NCBI RefSeq assembly: GCF_028898845.1
Contig: NZ_CP118574.1
Location: forward strand, 7,613,001 to 7,677,000
Source: Streptomyces sp. WZ-12
GTDB taxonomy: Bacteria; Actinomycetota; Actinomycetes; Streptomycetales; Streptomycetaceae
Direction of reading: 5' to 3'
Length of the DNA: 64,000 nucleotides
Of the stretch, positions 24,404 through 32,157 are shown in pieces. Position 1 is the stretch's first letter, and each line of letters opens with the position of its first letter. A model generated the notes under the pieces. It did no database searches and had not been told where the DNA came from. It was given only the letters and a program-made list of their open reading frames with translations. A program made the translations under genes and the position numbers.

Positions 24404-25180
24404 CTACCCCAGGCGGCGGCCCTCGCCGGCCGCCGCCCGGACCAGCACCTCCGTCAGTTCACCGGGCCGCGAGAGCATCGGATAGTGCCCGGTGTCCAGG
24501 TCGAAGTAGCCGACCTTGGGGTCGGTCAGCCGGGCGGAGCGCGGGTCGCCGGCGGCCACCAGGGCCTTCACCAGCGCGATGCCGGTCCCGTTGGCGGTGC
24601 AGAAGATTCCGGTGCCCGGCAGGTCGAGCGCCCCGCCGGTCAGTCGGAGCGGCCGGGTCATGGTGGCCAGCGGTTGGGGCGCCGCCAGCCGCGCCAGCCG
24701 CTCCCGATCGGCCGCCGAGACCCCGGCGAGCGAGCCCCACAACTCCTCGTCGTCCAGCGGCGGGGGCGGCGCGAGATGTCCCCCGCCCAGCTCCGCGGCG
24801 CGGCGCAACCACCGGTCCCGCACGGCCGGATCGGGCATCACATCGACGCCCGCGTCGCCGTCCGAGGGCAGCCCGCCGTCCAGGTAGACCATCGAACCCA
24901 CCCGCCCGACGCGGCGGTCCGCGGCGCCCAGCAACGGGTGCAGGCCGTAGCAGTGCCCCACCAGCACCGCCTCGTGGACGTCCTCGTGGTCCAGGACCTG
25001 CACCACGTCCTCGATGTGCGTCTCCAGGTCCGTGTCGGGGCCGGCCAGATGGCGCCGGTCGCCCATCCCCGTCAACGTCACCGGGTGCGCGCTGTGCCCC
25101 CGTTCCCGTAGGAGCGCGGCCACCTCCCGCCAGATCCAGCCACCGGTATACCCGCCCGACACCAGGACGAATGCGGTCAT
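24404..25180 (-). CDS. Alpha/beta hydrolase with Cys at the nucleophile position
   Basis: The 258-residue protein has the AB_hydrolase_6 layout of esterase-like enzymes (FVLVSGGYTGGWIWREVAALL at the N-terminus, catalytic His in DLDTGHYPML). The nucleophile elbow reads VGHCYG, with Cys 77 (TGC) where Ser is usual. The acid residue is not assigned. Cys nucleophiles occur in dienelactone hydrolases, so it may be active with altered substrate preference or be reduced in activity. It is convergent to the siderophore gene with 5 bp between stops. Confidence 0.85.
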   Translation of the reverse strand: MTAFVLVSGGYTGGWIWREVAALLRERGHSAHPVTLTGMGDRRHLAGPDTDLETHIEDVVQVLDHEDVHEAVLVGHCYGLHPLLGAADRRVGRVGSMVYLDGGLPSDGDAGVDVMPDPAVRDRWLRRAAELGGGHLAPPPPLDDEELWGSLAGVSAADRERLARLAAPQPLATMTRPLRLTGGALDLPGTGIFCTANGTGIALVKALVAAGDPRSARLTDPKVGYFDLDTGHYPMLSRPGELTEVLVRAAAGEGRRLG

Positions 25181-25374
25181 GACGCGTGCTCCTCCACAAC
25201 GGTCCGCAGCGCGGTCGCCGGGAGCGGCGGCCACAGGTCCGGGCACCGTAGAAGCTCCCGCAGCGGCAGGTTCAAGGGCGCAAGTGCCCGGCGCGGGCCC
25301 GCGATTCGGCACCCCCGGCGGGCCCGTCGGTCGCGCCCCGCCCGTTCAACCCGACGGGTCCTTCGTCTACAGTT

Positions 25375-25386
25375 GGGGAATTCCCC
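25375..25386. promoter_or_regulatory. Perfect 12-bp palindrome GGGGAATTCCCC
   Basis: This perfect palindrome lies between the hydrolase start (25180) and the small gene at 25438. Short GTTCAAC direct repeats flank it at 25344-25350 and 25388-25394. It may be an operator for one of the neighbouring genes; no regulator is adjacent. Confidence 0.45.
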
Positions 25387-25437
25387 TGTTCAACGAATGA
25401 ACGCGATGGCCACTTGGCCTGAACGCGGAGGGCGTGC

Positions 25438-25617
25438 GTGGGCGGTTTCGTCGAGTCGGTACGGGAACGGGTGCGCGCGGCACGGGCCGCCGGCGACCCC
25501 GACGCGCTGGCCATGGCGGAGGACGAACTCGACGACGCGCTGCGGACCGCGGACAGCGTCGGTATCGACCCGGACCGCGGCGCCGGCGGCCCCTCCCGGG
25601 GCGGGGCGGCACAGTGA
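25438..25617 (+). CDS. Small hypothetical helical protein (59 aa)
   Basis: A GCGGAGGG site precedes GTG 25438, and the frame closes at TGA 25615-25617. The protein is a short amphipathic helical hairpin (GFVESVRERVRAARAAGDP, then LAMAEDELDDALRTADSVGID). Similar short Streptomyces proteins occur, but no function is known to me. Third-position GC is coding-like, and the gene heads a short rightward group with the next gene. Confidence 0.65.
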   Translation: MGGFVESVRERVRAARAAGDPDALAMAEDELDDALRTADSVGIDPDRGAGGPSRGGAAQ

Positions 25618-25679
25618 GCGACGCGGCACCGCGCCGGGGCTCCGCGGGAGCCGGCACCACCGGAGCCGGGTGACCGCCG

Positions 25680-26081
25680 ATGTCCGCCGCACCACGACGC
25701 AAGGGACCGCCGCCGTGGCGTGCGGTCCGCTCCCGCACCTGCATACCCACCGACACCGGGTCGGACTGCCGGGGCCGCCGCCACCTCGGCCGCGGCCCGC
25801 TGCGCCGGGCCCGCGGGCACGGGCGGACCTGCCCCGAGATCGCCGCCCGGCGCCGCACCTCGCCGCGCTGCGGCGTCCGCCGGGCCCGGGCCACCGCCGT
25901 CCGCCCCGGCACCCGGCTGGCGCGACTGCCCGCCACCGTCCTGGTGCCGCACCGGATCGTGGCCTACGAGGCGGCCCGCCGCAGCCTGTGGATACGGGTG
26001 CTGCTGCACATCGCGGTGACCAACCTGGTGCTGCTGTTCCTGGCGCTGGTCGTCTACTTGGGACGGCACGCCGGGACCTGA
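25680..26081 (+). CDS. Hypothetical protein with basic N-terminus and C-terminal membrane helix
   Basis: The 133-residue product starts with about 85 Arg/Pro/Gly-rich residues and ends with one membrane segment (VLLHIAVTNLVLLFLALVVYL). Only the C-terminal 50 residues look like a real conserved part; the start is uncertain and the N-terminal composition may come from a wrong frame or an upstream start choice. It is convergent to the phosphatidyltransferase gene with a 7-bp gap. Confidence 0.45.
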   Translation: MSAAPRRKGPPPWRAVRSRTCIPTDTGSDCRGRRHLGRGPLRRARGHGRTCPEIAARRRTSPRCGVRRARATAVRPGTRLARLPATVLVPHRIVAYEAARRSLWIRVLLHIAVTNLVLLFLALVVYLGRHAGT

Positions 26082-26088
26082 CGCGCGG

Positions 26089-26835
26089 CTACGCCGCGGT
26101 GCCGGCACCCCCGCCGGCCGCCCGCCCCCTGGTCCGCCACAGCCACCCCACGTCCCGCCCGAACGACCACACCAGCAGCGCCAGCGCCCCCGCCACCGCC
26201 CCCAGCGCCAGCCCCCGCGGCGCCACGCCGGTGCCCGCCGCCACCAGCACCACGCCCTGGACCGCGGCCACCGTCTTGCGGGCCGTGCTCGGTGGCAGCG
26301 GCGCCCGCAGCCACGGCAGCGCCCAGGACGCCGCGACGAACAGATAGCGCAGCGCCCCGATGGCCAGCACCCACGGGCCCAGCGGCACCGCGACGTAGAC
26401 GCAGAGCACCAGGATCAGGAACGCGTCGACCTCCATGTCGAACCGCGCACCCAGCGCCGTCGCCGTCCCGGTGCGCCGGGCCACCCGGCCGTCCACCGCG
26501 TCCAGCAGCAGCGCGACCGCGGCCAGCCCGACCAGCACCGTCACCGGGGCCCGCCGGGCGAAGGAGTCGGCGACCAGCGCGGTCACCCCGCCGACCAGGG
26601 TGGCCCGGGCCAGCGTGACGCGGTTGGCCGGCCCGAACGAGGGCAGCCAGGAACCGCGCAGCGCCCGGGTGAGCGCCGCCCAGGTGCCCACCGCGAAGAC
26701 GGCCCCGGTCAGCCAGCCGACGGGGCCCAGCCCGACCACCCGGTAGAGCACCGCCAGCAGCACCAGCTGTGCGAGCGGGCCGGCCGCCCGGTCCGGGGCG
26801 AACGGCCGTGTCCGATACCGCTGTTGTACGGCCAC
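26089..26835 (-). CDS. CDP-alcohol phosphatidyltransferase
   Basis: I chose GTG 26835 because GGAGGGAGG lies just upstream; an ATG at 26925 would overlap the start of the divergent gene by sharing CATG. The 248-residue membrane protein has the complete family motif D-x2-D-G-x2-A-R-x8-G-x3-D-x3-D, read here as DAVDGRVARRTGTATALG then ARFDMEVD, with about six hydrophobic helices around it. The enzyme transfers a phosphatidyl group from a CDP-activated lipid to a small alcohol. Beside a pterin/flavin-like biosynthetic cluster it could lipid-anchor the product, which is inference. Confidence 0.88.
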   Translation of the reverse strand: MAVQQRYRTRPFAPDRAAGPLAQLVLLAVLYRVVGLGPVGWLTGAVFAVGTWAALTRALRGSWLPSFGPANRVTLARATLVGGVTALVADSFARRAPVTVLVGLAAVALLLDAVDGRVARRTGTATALGARFDMEVDAFLILVLCVYVAVPLGPWVLAIGALRYLFVAASWALPWLRAPLPPSTARKTVAAVQGVVLVAAGTGVAPRGLALGAVAGALALLVWSFGRDVGWLWRTRGRAAGGGAGTAA

Positions 26836-26956
26836 CGCGCCTCCCTCCACACTGTGGCGGAGCCGGAGGGCGCCGCGTATCGTGACGGCGTCGCCGGGCC
26901 CCGGCACGCGTTGCTCAGCATTCATGACGCAGCGCCGCACCGTCCAGGAGGGTTCG

Positions 26957-27955
26957 TTGCCGCGCGTCGCCCAGGCCCTCTGGCTCAGTGCCCCAGGCCG
27001 CGGTGAGATCAGGGCGGCCCCGCTGCCGCCGCCCGGCACCGACGAGGTGCTGGTGCGCACGCTCTACTCCGGGGTGAGTCGGGGCACCGAGAGCCTGGTC
27101 TTCCGCGGCGGTGTCCCGGAGAGCCAACACGCGGCGATGCGGGCGCCGTTCCAGGAGGGGGAGTTCCCGGCGCCGGTCAAGTACGGGTACCTGAACGTGG
27201 GCGTGGTGGAGGAGGGGCCCGCCGCGCTCCGCGGCCGCACCGTCTTCTGTCTCTATCCGCACCAGACCCACTACGTCGTCCCGGCGCGCGCCGTCACCCC
27301 CGTCCCGGAGGCGGTGCCGGCGGCGCGCGCCGTCCTCGCCGGCACCGTCGAGACCGCGGTGAACGCCGTGTGGGACGCCGCGCCGCTGCTCGGCGACCGG
27401 ATCGCGGTGGTCGGCGGGGGCATGGTCGGGTCGGCGGTCGCCGCCCTGCTGGCCCGATACCCGGCCGCGCGGGTGCAGTTGGTCGACGCCGATCCGGCGC
27501 GGGCCGCCACCGCGGCGGCGTTGGGCGTCCCGTTCGCGCTGCCCGGTGACGCCCGCGGCGACTGTGACCTCGTGGTGCACGCCAGCGCCACCGAGGAGGG
27601 CCTGACGCGCGCCCTCGAACTCCTCGCCCCGGAAGGCACGGTGATCGAGCTGAGCTGGTACGGCGACCGCCGGGTGGTCCTGCCGCTCGGGGAGTCCTTC
27701 CACTCCCGCCGGCTCACCGTCCGCGGCAGCCAGGTGGGCGCGATCGCCCCGGCCCGGCGCGACCGGCGGTCCTTCGCCGACCGGCTCGGGCTCGCCCTCG
27801 AACTGCTCGCCGATCCCGCCTTCGACGCGCTGATCACCGGCGAGTCCGCCTTCGCCGAACTACCGGCGGTGCTCGCGCGGTTGGCCTCCGGCACGCTCCC
27901 GGCGCTCTGCCACCGCATCCGCTATCCGGCCGCCGACGCCCCCGCGCCCCCGTAG
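26957..27955 (+). CDS. MDR-superfamily zinc-binding-type dehydrogenase
   Basis: The start at TTG 26957 is set by AGGAGGG at 26946-26952. The 332-residue protein has the GroES-like N-terminal part (VLVRTLYSGVSRGTESLVFRGG) and a Rossmann domain with VVGGGMVGSAVAALL. The usual catalytic zinc Cys is absent from the GVSRGTE segment, as in BchC-like relatives, so it may be a zinc-free reductase/dehydrogenase. It is first of five rightward genes in a cluster with PTPS-like and glycosyltransferase genes. Substrate unknown. Confidence 0.85.
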   Translation: MPRVAQALWLSAPGRGEIRAAPLPPPGTDEVLVRTLYSGVSRGTESLVFRGGVPESQHAAMRAPFQEGEFPAPVKYGYLNVGVVEEGPAALRGRTVFCLYPHQTHYVVPARAVTPVPEAVPAARAVLAGTVETAVNAVWDAAPLLGDRIAVVGGGMVGSAVAALLARYPAARVQLVDADPARAATAAALGVPFALPGDARGDCDLVVHASATEEGLTRALELLAPEGTVIELSWYGDRRVVLPLGESFHSRRLTVRGSQVGAIAPARRDRRSFADRLGLALELLADPAFDALITGESAFAELPAVLARLASGTLPALCHRIRYPAADAPAPP

Positions 27956-27991
27956 GTACCCTCGCCGACCGCGACACCTGGAGGAACCCCC

Positions 27992-28390
27992 GTGTTCAGC
28001 ATCACCGTCCGCGACCACCTGATGGTCGCGCACAGCTTCCGCGGCGCGGTCTTCGGGCCCGCCCAGCGTCTGCACGGCGCCACCTACGTCGTGGACGCCG
28101 CCTTCCGCCGCCCCGAGTTGGACGCCGACAACATCGTCGTCGACATCGGCCTGGCCACCCGGGAGCTCGGCGCGGTGGTCGCCGAGCTCACCTACCGCAA
28201 CCTCGACGACGAACCCGCCTTCGCCGGCGTCAACACCTCGACCGAGGCGCTGGCCAGGGTCATCGCCGACCGGCTCGCCGACCGGGTGCACGCCGGCAAC
28301 CTCGGCGAGGGCGCCCGCGCGCTGGCCGGCATCACCGTCACCCTGCACGAATCCCATATCGCCTGGGCCAGTTACGAGCGCACGCTGTGA
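27992..28390 (+). CDS. 6-pyruvoyl-tetrahydropterin synthase-like protein, altered metal site
   Basis: The 132-residue protein matches the PTPS/QueD T-fold: VAHSF near the N-terminus (His 14), [10 protein letters not shown] (His 28) and [16 protein letters not shown] at the end. Canonical enzymes bind zinc with three His in H...HGH; here the third is Ala 30 (LHGA). The catalytic Cys region is also unusual. Close Streptomyces relatives appear to share HGA, so this is likely a distinct subfamily acting on a GTP-derived pterin-like compound rather than true QueD. GTP cyclohydrolase II nearby could supply a precursor. Confidence 0.82.
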   Translation: MFSITVRDHLMVAHSFRGAVFGPAQRLHGATYVVDAAFRRPELDADNIVVDIGLATRELGAVVAELTYRNLDDEPAFAGVNTSTEALARVIADRLADRVHAGNLGEGARALAGITVTLHESHIAWASYERTL

Positions 28391-28409
28391 CCCGGCGCGG
28401 GACCGTCCG

Positions 28410-29519
28410 GTGACCCGGCCCGGGCCGGCCGGCCCGCGGGTGGTGCACGCCGTCCTGCCCGGCGGCGTCGCCGACCCCGCGGCGCCCAGCGGCGGCAACG
28501 CCTACGACCTGCGGGTCTGCCACGACCTGCCGGCGCTGGGCTGGCGCGTCCACCGCCATCCGGTGCCCGGCTCCTGGCCGCGCCCGGACGCGACCGCGAC
28601 CGCCGAACTGGCCGGCCTGCTAGCCCGGTTACCGGACGGCGCGGTGGTGCTGCTGGACGGCCTGGTGGCCTGCGGGGTGCCCGAGGCACTGGAGCCGGCG
28701 GCGGCCCGGCTGCGGCTCGCCGTCCTGGTCCATCTGCCGCTGGCCGACGAGACCGGGCTCGCCCCCGACACCGCCGCCCGGCTCGACGGCCGCGAACGGC
28801 GGGCCCTGCGCACCGTCCACGCGGTGCTCGCCACCAGCGACTGGACGGCCCGCCGGATCCGCGCCTGCCACGGTCCCGGACTGCCGCCGGTGACCGTCGC
28901 CCGGCCCGGCGTCGACCCGGCGCCGCTCGCCCAGGGGACCGACGGCGCCGGCGGGCTGCTGTGCGTGGCGTCGCTGACCCCGCGCAAGGGCCACCGCCGC
29001 CTGGTCGACGCCCTGGCCGCCGTCGCCGACGCGCCGTGGACCTGCACCTTCGTCGGCGGCGGACGCGACACTGCATGTGCGACCCAACTACGCTCGAAGG
29101 TGCAGGAGTTGGGCCTGGCAGGCCGGATCCGGTTCGCCGGGCCGCGGATCGGCGCCGCACTGGCGGCCCATTACGCCGCCGCCGACCTGTTCGTGCTCGC
29201 CTCGCACGCCGAGCCCTACGGGATGGTGCTGACCGAGGCGTTGGCGCGCGGGGTCCCGGTGCTGGCGACGGCCGTCGACGGGATACCGGAGGCCGTCGGG
29301 CGGGCCCCGAACGGCGCCGTGCCCGGACTGCTGGTCCCGCCCGGCGAACCGGCCGCGCTGGTGGCCGCGTTGCGCACCTGGTGCGGCGATCCGGAAGCGC
29401 GGCGGCGATTAACGGCCGCGGCGCACGGCCGTCGTGCCATGCTGGAGAGGTGGGAGACGACGTCGCACACCCTGGCCGGAGCGCTGGAACGACTGCGGAC
29501 CGCACCGCCGGACCGCTGA
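28410..29519 (+). CDS. GT4-family glycosyltransferase
   Basis: The 369-residue protein is a GT-B fold enzyme: an N-terminal acceptor half, then a nucleotide-sugar half with LLCVASLTPRKGHRRLVDAL and the E-x7-E motif in HAEPYGMVLTEALARGVPVLA. It probably adds a sugar to the cluster product. Codons 74 (28629-28631) and 334 (29409-29411) are TTA, rare in Streptomyces, so translation should need the bldA tRNA and occur late in development. Its 3' end overlaps the methyltransferase start. Confidence 0.88.
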   Translation: MTRPGPAGPRVVHAVLPGGVADPAAPSGGNAYDLRVCHDLPALGWRVHRHPVPGSWPRPDATATAELAGLLARLPDGAVVLLDGLVACGVPEALEPAAARLRLAVLVHLPLADETGLAPDTAARLDGRERRALRTVHAVLATSDWTARRIRACHGPGLPPVTVARPGVDPAPLAQGTDGAGGLLCVASLTPRKGHRRLVDALAAVADAPWTCTFVGGGRDTACATQLRSKVQELGLAGRIRFAGPRIGAALAAHYAAADLFVLASHAEPYGMVLTEALARGVPVLATAVDGIPEAVGRAPNGAVPGLLVPPGEPAALVAALRTWCGDPEARRRLTAAAHGRRAMLERWETTSHTLAGALERLRTAPPDR

Positions 29520-30388
29520 CGCGGCTGACCGGCAGCCCCCGGTTCTGCCCGCAGTGGCTCCAGTTGCGGGAGCGGGCGGACGATGCGGCCCGCGCGCCGG
29601 AGCTGCTCCGCCCGCTGCGCGACCACCTCGCCGCGGCCCCCGCCCCGGAACGCTTCGGTGGCACGGACGGTCTGGTGATCCGGGACCTCGGCTGCGGCAC
29701 GGCCGCGATGGGCCGCTGGCTCGCGGTCCGGCTGACCGGCCCCCAGCACTGGGTCCTCCAGGACCACGACCCGGTCCTGCTCGCCCAGGCCGCGCTGCGG
29801 ATGCCGTCAACCGCCGCCGACGGCCGGCCCGTTACGGCCGTCACCGCCTACGGCGACATCGCCGGCCTGACCGCCGCCGCTCTCGCCGACACCTCCCTGG
29901 TCACCGCCTCCGCACTGCTCGACCTGCTGACCCGCGACGAGCTGGAGGCCGTCGCCGCGGCCTGCACGGGCGCCGGCTGCCCGGCGCTGCTGGTGCTCTC
30001 GGTCACCGGCCGGGTCGAACTCGCCCCGCCCGACCCGCTCGACGCCGCCCTCTCCGCCGCGTTCAACGCGCATCAGCGCCGGGCCGCGGGCGGTCGCCGG
30101 CTGCTGGGCCCGGACGCGGTCGCGGCGGCCACCGGGGCGTTCGTCCGGCGCGGGGCGCGGGTGATGGCGCGGTCCAGCCCCTGGCAACTGGGCGGGCCGG
30201 AGAGCGTGCTGACCGAGCGCTGGCTGCGCGGGTGGGTGGGAGCCGCCCGGGAGCAGCGGCCGGAGCTGGCCGCCGAGGCCGATGGGTATCTGCGGCGCCG
30301 GCTGGAGTCCTGTGCGGCGGGCGAGTTGGCGGTCGCCGTGCACCACACCGATCTGCTGGCGCTGCCGGGCGCCGCCGCCGTGGCCTGA
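29450..30388 (+). CDS. Class I SAM-dependent methyltransferase
   Basis: The likely start is GTG 29450, overlapping the glycosyltransferase by 70 bp (312 aa); it lacks a well-spaced ribosome-binding site, so the start is the weak point. The SAM motif DLGCGTAAMGRWLA and LVTASALLDLLT (motif II/post I) are clear, followed by a C-terminal part with AFNAHQRRAAGGRRLLGPDAV. It presumably methylates the sugar or the aglycone made by the cluster. Its stop overlaps the next start (TGATG). Confidence 0.85.
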   Translation: MGDDVAHPGRSAGTTADRTAGPLTRLTGSPRFCPQWLQLRERADDAARAPELLRPLRDHLAAAPAPERFGGTDGLVIRDLGCGTAAMGRWLAVRLTGPQHWVLQDHDPVLLAQAALRMPSTAADGRPVTAVTAYGDIAGLTAAALADTSLVTASALLDLLTRDELEAVAAACTGAGCPALLVLSVTGRVELAPPDPLDAALSAAFNAHQRRAAGGRRLLGPDAVAAATGAFVRRGARVMARSSPWQLGGPESVLTERWLRGWVGAAREQRPELAAEADGYLRRRLESCAAGELAVAVHHTDLLALPGAAAVA

Positions 30389-31407
30389 TGGTGCGCCGAC
30401 TCTGGCCGTGGCTGCGGGCGTTCGGGGGCGTGGCGATCCTGGTCGGGCTGGTGTGGCGGTTCGGCTCCGCGGCGTTCCTGGACGGGCTGCGCCGGATCGA
30501 CGCGGGCACCGTGGCCGCCGGCGCGGGGCTCGGCGCGCTGACGACCCTGGGCAGCGCCTGGCGGTGGTGCCTGGTGGCCCGCGGCCTGGGCCTGCGGCTC
30601 CCGTTGGGGCGGGCGGTGGCGGACTACTACCGGGCGCTGTTCCTGAACGCCGCGCTACCGGGCGGGGTGCTCGGCGACGTCCACCGGGCGGTGCGGCACG
30701 GGCGGGACGCCGGGGATGTGGGGCGGGGCGTGCGGGCCGTGGTGCTGGAACGGGCCGCGGGGCAGCTCGTGTTGGTGGTGGCCGGGGCGGCGGTGCTGGC
30801 CGTCCGGCCGTCGCCGGTGCGGACGGCGCTCGGCCGGGCGGTGGGCGCGCCGGCGGTCGCGGTGGGGTCCGCGCTGGTCGTGGTGGGCGCCCTGGGGGCG
30901 TGGCTGGTCGGGCGGGCGCGCCGGCGGCGGAACGGCCGCGGCGGCCGGGGCGCCGACGGCCCGCGGACCGGGTGGGCCGAGGCCCGGCGGACGTTGCCGG
31001 CGCGCGCCGTCTGGCCGGGTGTGGCGGTGTCGTCGCTGGCCGTCCTCGCCGGCTACGTGGGGACGTTCCTGTTGGCGGCCCGGGCCGCGGGCGTGCGGGC
31101 GCCGGTCGTGGTGCTGCTGCCGCTGGTGGTGCTAGCCCTGCTGGCCATGGCGCTGCCGCTGAACGTCGGCGGCTGGGGGCCGCGGGAGGGCGTCGCGGCC
31201 TGGGCCTTCGGCGCCGCCGGGCTGGGCGGCGCGCAGGGCCTGGCCACCGCGGTCGGCTACGGCGTGCTCGCGCTGGCCGCCGCCCTGCCCGGCGCCGGGG
31301 TGCTGTTGGTCCGCTGGGTCGCACGGCTGCGCGCCGCCCGTCGCCCGGAGGTCGAGCGCGAAGAGGGTGTCCGCGCCGAGCCCGGTGCGCCGGACCGGCG
31401 GGCGTAG
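30388..31407 (+). CDS. Lysylphosphatidylglycerol synthase TM-like (flippase-type) membrane protein
   Basis: The 339-residue protein has about seven to eight hydrophobic segments and matches the UPF0104/LPG_synthase_TM family, with ALFLNAALPGGVLGDVHRAVRH and MALPLNVGGWGPREGVAAWAFG as family-typical blocks. Relatives such as AglD or the MprF membrane part move or modify lipid-linked compounds. Translational coupling to the methyltransferase suggests it handles a lipid-linked form of the cluster product. The last 276 bp overlap the antisense reductase gene. Confidence 0.85.
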   Translation: MVRRLWPWLRAFGGVAILVGLVWRFGSAAFLDGLRRIDAGTVAAGAGLGALTTLGSAWRWCLVARGLGLRLPLGRAVADYYRALFLNAALPGGVLGDVHRAVRHGRDAGDVGRGVRAVVLERAAGQLVLVVAGAAVLAVRPSPVRTALGRAVGAPAVAVGSALVVVGALGAWLVGRARRRRNGRGGRGADGPRTGWAEARRTLPARAVWPGVAVSSLAVLAGYVGTFLLAARAAGVRAPVVVLLPLVVLALLAMALPLNVGGWGPREGVAAWAFGAAGLGGAQGLATAVGYGVLALAAALPGAGVLLVRWVARLRAARRPEVEREEGVRAEPGAPDRRA

Positions 31408-32157
31408 CGCCCGGCGCATCACCGGCGTGCCGGGGAACCGCAGTCCCGGAACGCCGTCACCGAGCAGGACCGGCGCCACGGTCAGATACAGCCGGTCCAG
31501 CGCGCCCGCGCTCAGGAACCGCGAGACGGTGACCCCGCCGCCCTCGATCAGCAGCCGGCCCAGGCCGCGCGCCGCCAGCGCCGTCCGCAGCCGCGCCGGG
31601 GCGAACGCGTCCCGGTCCGGCAGCGCCAGCACCTCGACCCCGTCCCTGACGCGCCCCGCGGCCACCTCGGGGCCGACCACCCACAGCGTCGGCGCGGCCC
31701 CGTCGGTGAACACCCCTCGCGTCCGCGGCACCCGACCGCGCGGGTCGAGCACCACCCGCACCGGGTCCGGCCCGGGGCAGGCGCGGACGGTCAGCCGGGG
31801 GTCGTCGGCCACCGCCGTCCCGGCGCCCACCAGTACCGCGTCCGCCAGGGCCCGCAGCCGGTGCAGATGGCGGCGGTCCGCCTCCCCGGTGACGTAGTCC
31901 GCGTCGCCGGTGCGGGTCGCGATGAAGCCGTCCAGGCTCTGCCCGAGCTGGGCGAACGCCACGCGGGGGCCGGCCAGGCAGAGCGGGAGGTACCGCGCGG
32001 CGAGCTCCTGCGCCGCGGGCGTGGCCGGCCGCGACCAGTGGCCCGTGCCGTCGCCGTCGAGCCGCAGCCCGGCGGCCCCGGCACCGGTGGCGTCGCGGAC
32101 CGTGAGCAGCGCCTCCCAGGCCGCGTCCGCGTCGAGCGGCTCAGGCGTCGGGGACAC
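31132..32157 (-). CDS. RibD C-terminal-type pyrimidine/flavin-pathway reductase
   Basis: GTG 32157 overlaps the creatininase gene by 17 bp. Residues about 65-275 are a RibD_C reductase domain (VAFAQLGQSLDGFIATRTGDADYVTG, VLDPRGRVPRTRGVF, LLIEGGGVTVSRFL), which in riboflavin synthesis reduces the ribosyl side chain of the pyrimidine intermediate with NADPH. There is no deaminase domain; the first 60 residues are unassigned. The last 65 codons have no family similarity and run antisense into the flippase-like gene, so an earlier stop may have been lost. Paired with GTP cyclohydrolase II it fits a riboflavin-like branch. Confidence 0.85.
   Translation of the reverse strand: MSPTPEPLDADAAWEALLTVRDATGAGAAGLRLDGDGTGHWSRPATPAAQELAARYLPLCLAGPRVAFAQLGQSLDGFIATRTGDADYVTGEADRRHLHRLRALADAVLVGAGTAVADDPRLTVRACPGPDPVRVVLDPRGRVPRTRGVFTDGAAPTLWVVGPEVAAGRVRDGVEVLALPDRDAFAPARLRTALAARGLGRLLIEGGGVTVSRFLSAGALDRLYLTVAPVLLGDGVPGLRFPGTPVMRRALRPPVRRTGLGADTLFALDLRATGGAQPCDPADQQHPGAGQGGGQREHAVADRGGQALRAAQPGGAEGPGRDALPRPPAADVQRQRHGQQG

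Noticed and set aside
29807..31324. A 505-residue Arg/Pro-rich minus-strand frame
   Set aside because: Composition is a shadow pattern (Arg, Pro, Ala) opposite the methyltransferase and membrane-protein genes, and no domain is visible.
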